Source: Bacillota bacterium (lineage in GTDB: Bacteria; Bacillota; Clostridia; Lachnospirales; Lachnospiraceae). Taken from it: a stretch of 64,000 bases of DNA. Position 1 is the first letter of the stretch. The number at the start of each line of letters is the position of its first letter. The notes beneath the pieces are model-generated. The model made no database searches and had not been told where the DNA came from. It saw only the letters and a list, made by a program, of their open reading frames with translations. The stretch spans positions 15,340-79,339 of the forward strand of contig JAEZZO010000070.1 in NCBI GenBank assembly GCA_023418475.1, given 5' to 3'. Shown one piece after another: positions 61,856 to 64,000 of this stretch. Both the position numbers and the translations under genes were made by a program.

Positions 61856-62719
61856 ATGTCATTAGTGAGTATAAAAGAAAGGCACCCATGTTTTGGAGGT
61901 GTGACAAATAAAGGAAGAATACATTTACCAGTATGTCCAGGCTGCAATATAGAATGTAATTTCTGTGACAGGAAAATTAATGATTTGGATAATCGTCCGG
62001 GAGTTGCCTCAACAATACTAAAACCGGAGGAAGCAGTTGAAGTCATTGAAAGGGCATTGAAATTGTGTCCTGATATAACAGTCGCCGGAATTGCAGGGCC
62101 CGGAGATACTTTGGCAACTGACAATGCAATAAAAACCTTTGAACTGGTAAAAGAAAAATTTCCAACACTGCTTAAATGTATGAGTACCAACGGATTACTG
62201 TTAAGCGAAAGGGCACGGGAGCTGATTGATCTTGGTATTGATACGCTTACCGTGACCGTAAATGCGGTTGATCCAGCAATACAGGCAAAGATAATTTCTA
62301 AGATATTTTATCATGGTAAGCAATATGAAGGTATTGAAGCGGCAGAAATACTGATCCACAATCAGCTGGAGGGAATTCGAAAGACTGCAGCGGCAGGTAT
62401 TACCATTAAGGTGAATACGGTACTGATTACTGAGATTAACGGTCATCATATAAAAGAGATTGCGAAGGCAGTAAGTGATGCAGGAGCAGCAATGTATAAT
62501 ATCATACCCCTTATCCCTCAGCATAAATTGTCTAATTGTAAAGAACCGGAATGTACTCAGATTGATACGGCTAGAAGAGAAGCGGAAGAATATATCGATG
62601 TATTCAGGCATTGTCAGAGATGTCGGGCTGATGCAGCTGGAGTTCCAGGTAAGACGGATTTTGGAGATCAATTGTATTTAAGAAGAATTAATCATAAGGA
62701 TACTTTTTCTCATGGATGA
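61856..62719 (+). CDS. nifB: NifB-core radical SAM protein (nitrogenase-cofactor precursor synthesis)
   Basis: A 287-residue radical SAM enzyme. H-P-C-F-G at 10-14 (Cys12), C-P-G-C-N-I-E-C-N-F-C with the SAM-cluster Cys30, Cys34, Cys37, and the C-terminal F-R-H-C-Q-R-C-R-A-D-A (Cys253, Cys256) are the set of NifB ligands for the SAM and K clusters. An extra Cys27 is present where a Pro/Ala region is usual. Only the catalytic core is present; the NifX domain fused in many NifB proteins is supplied here by two separate downstream genes. It should make the Fe8S9C cofactor core. AAAGGAGG lies 23 bp before the ATG, unusually far, so initiation may involve a weaker A-A-G-A-G. Confidence 0.9.
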   Translation: MSLVSIKERHPCFGGVTNKGRIHLPVCPGCNIECNFCDRKINDLDNRPGVASTILKPEEAVEVIERALKLCPDITVAGIAGPGDTLATDNAIKTFELVKEKFPTLLKCMSTNGLLLSERARELIDLGIDTLTVTVNAVDPAIQAKIISKIFYHGKQYEGIEAAEILIHNQLEGIRKTAAAGITIKVNTVLITEINGHHIKEIAKAVSDAGAAMYNIIPLIPQHKLSNCKEPECTQIDTARREAEEYIDVFRHCQRCRADAAGVPGKTDFGDQLYLRRINHKDTFSHG

Positions 62720-62786
62720 GTAAAATACTGAACTTGAAAATAGGAAAGAAGTGAAAGCATAATAGAGCGTGTGGGCATCGGGTGAT

Positions 62787-62881
62787 TAATACATCGAGTA
62801 AGTAATAAATAGAGTAAGTAATACATTGGGTGAATAATAAATCAAGTAAGTAATACATCAAGTAAGCAATACAGTGAATAG
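62787..62881. repeat. Tandem array of six 16-bp repeats
   Basis: Six consecutive units based on T-A-A-T-A-C-A-T-C-(G/A)-A-G-T-A-A-G, in exact 16-bp register with scattered substitutions (the last is 15 bp), between the nifB-like and first nifX-like genes. Many alternate T-A-A-T-A-(C/A)-A-T, which introduces stops in all frames. It is part of a 189-bp gap with no other feature. Confidence 0.8.
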
Positions 62882-62908
62882 ATGTATAATTCCAGATTGG
62901 AGGAAGAG

Positions 62909-63334
62909 ATGGCTTATAGAGTAGCAGTTACATCAAGTGATGGTGTACATATTGATGAACATTTTGGTCATAGCAGCGATATTATAATTGTTCAGATTGA
63001 AGAAACCGGAGAATTTCAATTGATTGATAAAAGGAATATGGAAGAAGAAATCAATCAGTTAAGCAGAAATAAACCGCAGGAAAGTGGTTGCCAGCAGGAT
63101 AGCTGTTCCAATTCCGGTGGCTGTAGAAGAGGCGGTTTTGGGAAGCATGATACGGAATACATTAAGAAAGTCGCAGAAGTACTGGTTGATTGTAAGTATC
63201 TATTAACTGAAAAAATTGGAAATAAACCGCAGGCGGTATTATACAGCTTAGGAATAACAGCGCTCGAGGCACCTGAGGATATTGCTGCAGCAATCAGTAA
63301 ATTACACCTTTACTATCTAAAAGGAAAGAAGTAG
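62909..63334 (+). CDS. NifX/NifB-C-like cofactor-binding protein with Cys-rich insert
   Basis: A 141-residue protein of the dinitrogenase iron-molybdenum cofactor-binding family. V-A-V-T-S-S-D-G and D-E-H-F-G-H-S at the start mark the fold. An insert at about 52-80 contains Cys61, Cys66, Cys72 in C-Q-Q-D-S-C-S-N-S-G-G-C, which could bind an FeS cluster or metal. The C-terminal half ends the fold with Y-S-L-G-I-T-A-L-E. ATG 62909 after GGAGGAAGAG is preferred over ATG 62882. It may carry the NifB product to the NifD/K-like complex. Confidence 0.87.
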   Translation: MAYRVAVTSSDGVHIDEHFGHSSDIIIVQIEETGEFQLIDKRNMEEEINQLSRNKPQESGCQQDSCSNSGGCRRGGFGKHDTEYIKKVAEVLVDCKYLLTEKIGNKPQAVLYSLGITALEAPEDIAAAISKLHLYYLKGKK

Positions 63335-63367
63335 CATTAGATAATGATTAACTCGACCTCGACAATA

Positions 63368-63437
63368 GCTTGATACAGGTTATGAAGATGGATATGAATG
63401 CATCTATATTCATATCCATCCGGCAAATGAATTTTAG
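63368..63437. repeat. Repeat family 3, copy 2, between the two nifX-like genes
   Basis: About 70 bp related to 11058-11121: G-C-T-T-G-A-T-A-C-A-G-G-T-T-A-T-G and C-A-T-C-C-G-G-C-A-A-A-T-G are shared with few mismatches. This copy has its own inner palindrome, G-G-A-T-A-T-G-A-A-T and A-T-T-C-A-T-A-T-C-C. It lies in a 168-bp gap. Confidence 0.6.
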
Positions 63438-63502
63438 AAAATTATCAGGCTAATCAAATAATATAGCATGGGAAACTGAAAGGTATAGAGAGGAGGAATA
63501 GA

Positions 63503-63814
63503 ATGCGAATCGCGGTTGCTTCATCAGATGGTATTGTTATCAATCAGCATTTTGGCAGGGCAAACCAATTTTTTATCTATCAGAAAGATGAAACAGGGAT
63601 TACTTTTATAGAAAAAAGAGTTGGAATTCCATTTTGCCATAGCATGGAACATAATGAGAAGGATTTAAAAAATGCTATTGATCAGTTGTGGGATTGCAGC
63701 GCGGTATTCGTGCTGCAGATAGGCAACGGTGCCGAAAATGAGTTAAGGACAAGGAAAATCATACCCTATGTTACAAGAGGGCTTATAGAGGAGGTTCTTA
63801 TGTCTGAGCTGTAA
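63503..63814 (+). CDS. NifX-like cofactor-binding protein (small)
   Basis: A 103-residue protein of the same family as the 62909 product, with V-A-S-S-D-G and N-Q-H-F-G-R-A at the start and a shorter middle without the Cys-rich insert. L-Q-I-G-N-G-A-E-N-E-L matches the loop that follows the third strand. A strong AGGAGG precedes the ATG. Two different NifX-like carriers next to NifB, with no NifE/NifN scaffold seen, suggest they hand over a NifB-type cofactor directly. Confidence 0.85.
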   Translation: MRIAVASSDGIVINQHFGRANQFFIYQKDETGITFIEKRVGIPFCHSMEHNEKDLKNAIDQLWDCSAVFVLQIGNGAENELRTRKIIPYVTRGLIEEVLMSEL

Positions 63815-63856
63815 AAGAGTAGCAAAAATGAATTAATATCTTAAACAGACTATTTT

Positions 63857-64000
63857 ATCTCAAATCTTGAAGTGAAATATTTACTCAAATCCTTTAATAA
63901 AAAAAGTTGAAATAAAAAATGTACTCAAATACATAAATAATAAAATCACAACTCAAATTCATAAAAGAAAAATGAAAATGAAAATGAAAAACTTAAATCC
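63857..64000. repeat. AT-rich degenerate repeats at the window end
   Basis: C-T-C-A-A-A-T recurs four times (near 63859, 63893, 63924 and 63952), in three cases as A-C-T-C-A-A-A-T. A short A-A-A-A-T-G microsatellite follows at 63969-63991. No gene is seen in the final 186 bp. Confidence 0.55.

Noticed and set aside
61833..61865. A 10-codon leader peptide before nifB
   Set aside because: Its ATG directly abuts GGAGG with no spacer, so initiation is unlikely; it also overlaps the nifB start.
62787..62881. CRISPR array
   Set aside because: Units are 16 bp in immediate tandem without spacers, and no cas gene is present; the same applies to the 18-bp arrays at 59378 and 60451.

Overview
The window looks like the chromosome of an anaerobic, low-GC Firmicute, most likely a Lachnospiraceae-type clostridium. 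This is inferred from strong AGGAGG ribosome-binding sites, YesM/YesN-type two-component genes, lipoprotein-anchored ABC receptors, Cys-type sulfatases with an oxygen-independent maturase, and AT-rich intergenic DNA. No rRNA, tRNA, phage or CRISPR array was seen.

Layout. (1) 1-11.0 kb: a sugar-type ABC importer operon with three tandem paralogous receptor lipoproteins (the first cut by the window edge), two permeases, then an HlyD-like adaptor, a MacB/FtsX-like membrane protein and a DUF4367-like secreted protein. (2) 11.3-31.7 kb: a sulfated-glycan locus with six Cys-type sulfatases that lack signal peptides, a YesM/YesN-like sensor-regulator pair, an RbsA/RbsC/RbsB-type importer with two permeases, a TauE/SafE exporter and an anaerobic sulfatase maturase. 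A GH43 enzyme follows. The order suggests import of sulfated sugars, desulfation in the cytoplasm and export of the released oxyanion. (3) 33.5-38.9 kb: an ABC-2 exporter and a LiaS/DesK-type kinase plus LuxR-type regulator; the kinase gene carries an in-frame TAA. (4) 38.9-44.5 kb: a PatB/MalY C-S lyase, a cystathionine gamma-synthase/lyase, a large HTH regulator and an old-yellow-enzyme flavoprotein. (5) 44.8-48.1 kb: metNIQ and cysK behind a consensus promoter. (6) 48.1-63.8 kb: the most unusual part. It holds two nitrogenase component-1-like subunits, three MtaA/UroD-family methyltransferases, two corrinoid proteins, a RACE-type corrinoid activator and a PLP decarboxylase. A divergent NifH-like protein, a NifB-core radical SAM protein and two NifX-like proteins complete it. 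No NifE/NifN pair is visible.

How region 6 may work (inference): NifH-like protein would pass electrons to the NifD/NifK-like heteromer, which keeps the three P-cluster cysteines per subunit and the cofactor cysteine. It appears to have lost the residues equivalent to alpha-His195 and alpha-His442, so N2 is probably not the substrate. NifB and the NifX-like proteins would supply a simple NifB-derived cofactor. The corrinoid proteins, MtaA-like enzymes and activator form a methyl-transfer module. The neighbouring methionine importer, cysteine synthase and C-S lyases point to a methylated sulfur compound, possibly one made by the decarboxylase, but the substrate cannot be read from sequence.

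The intergenic DNA is also unusual: three families of dispersed hairpin repeats, a 152-bp MITE-like inverted repeat between the nifD-like and nifK-like genes, several degenerate 16-18-bp tandem arrays around the nif-like genes, and a candidate standalone RNA with its own promoter and terminator in the 1.46-kb gap between nifH-like and nifB-like.
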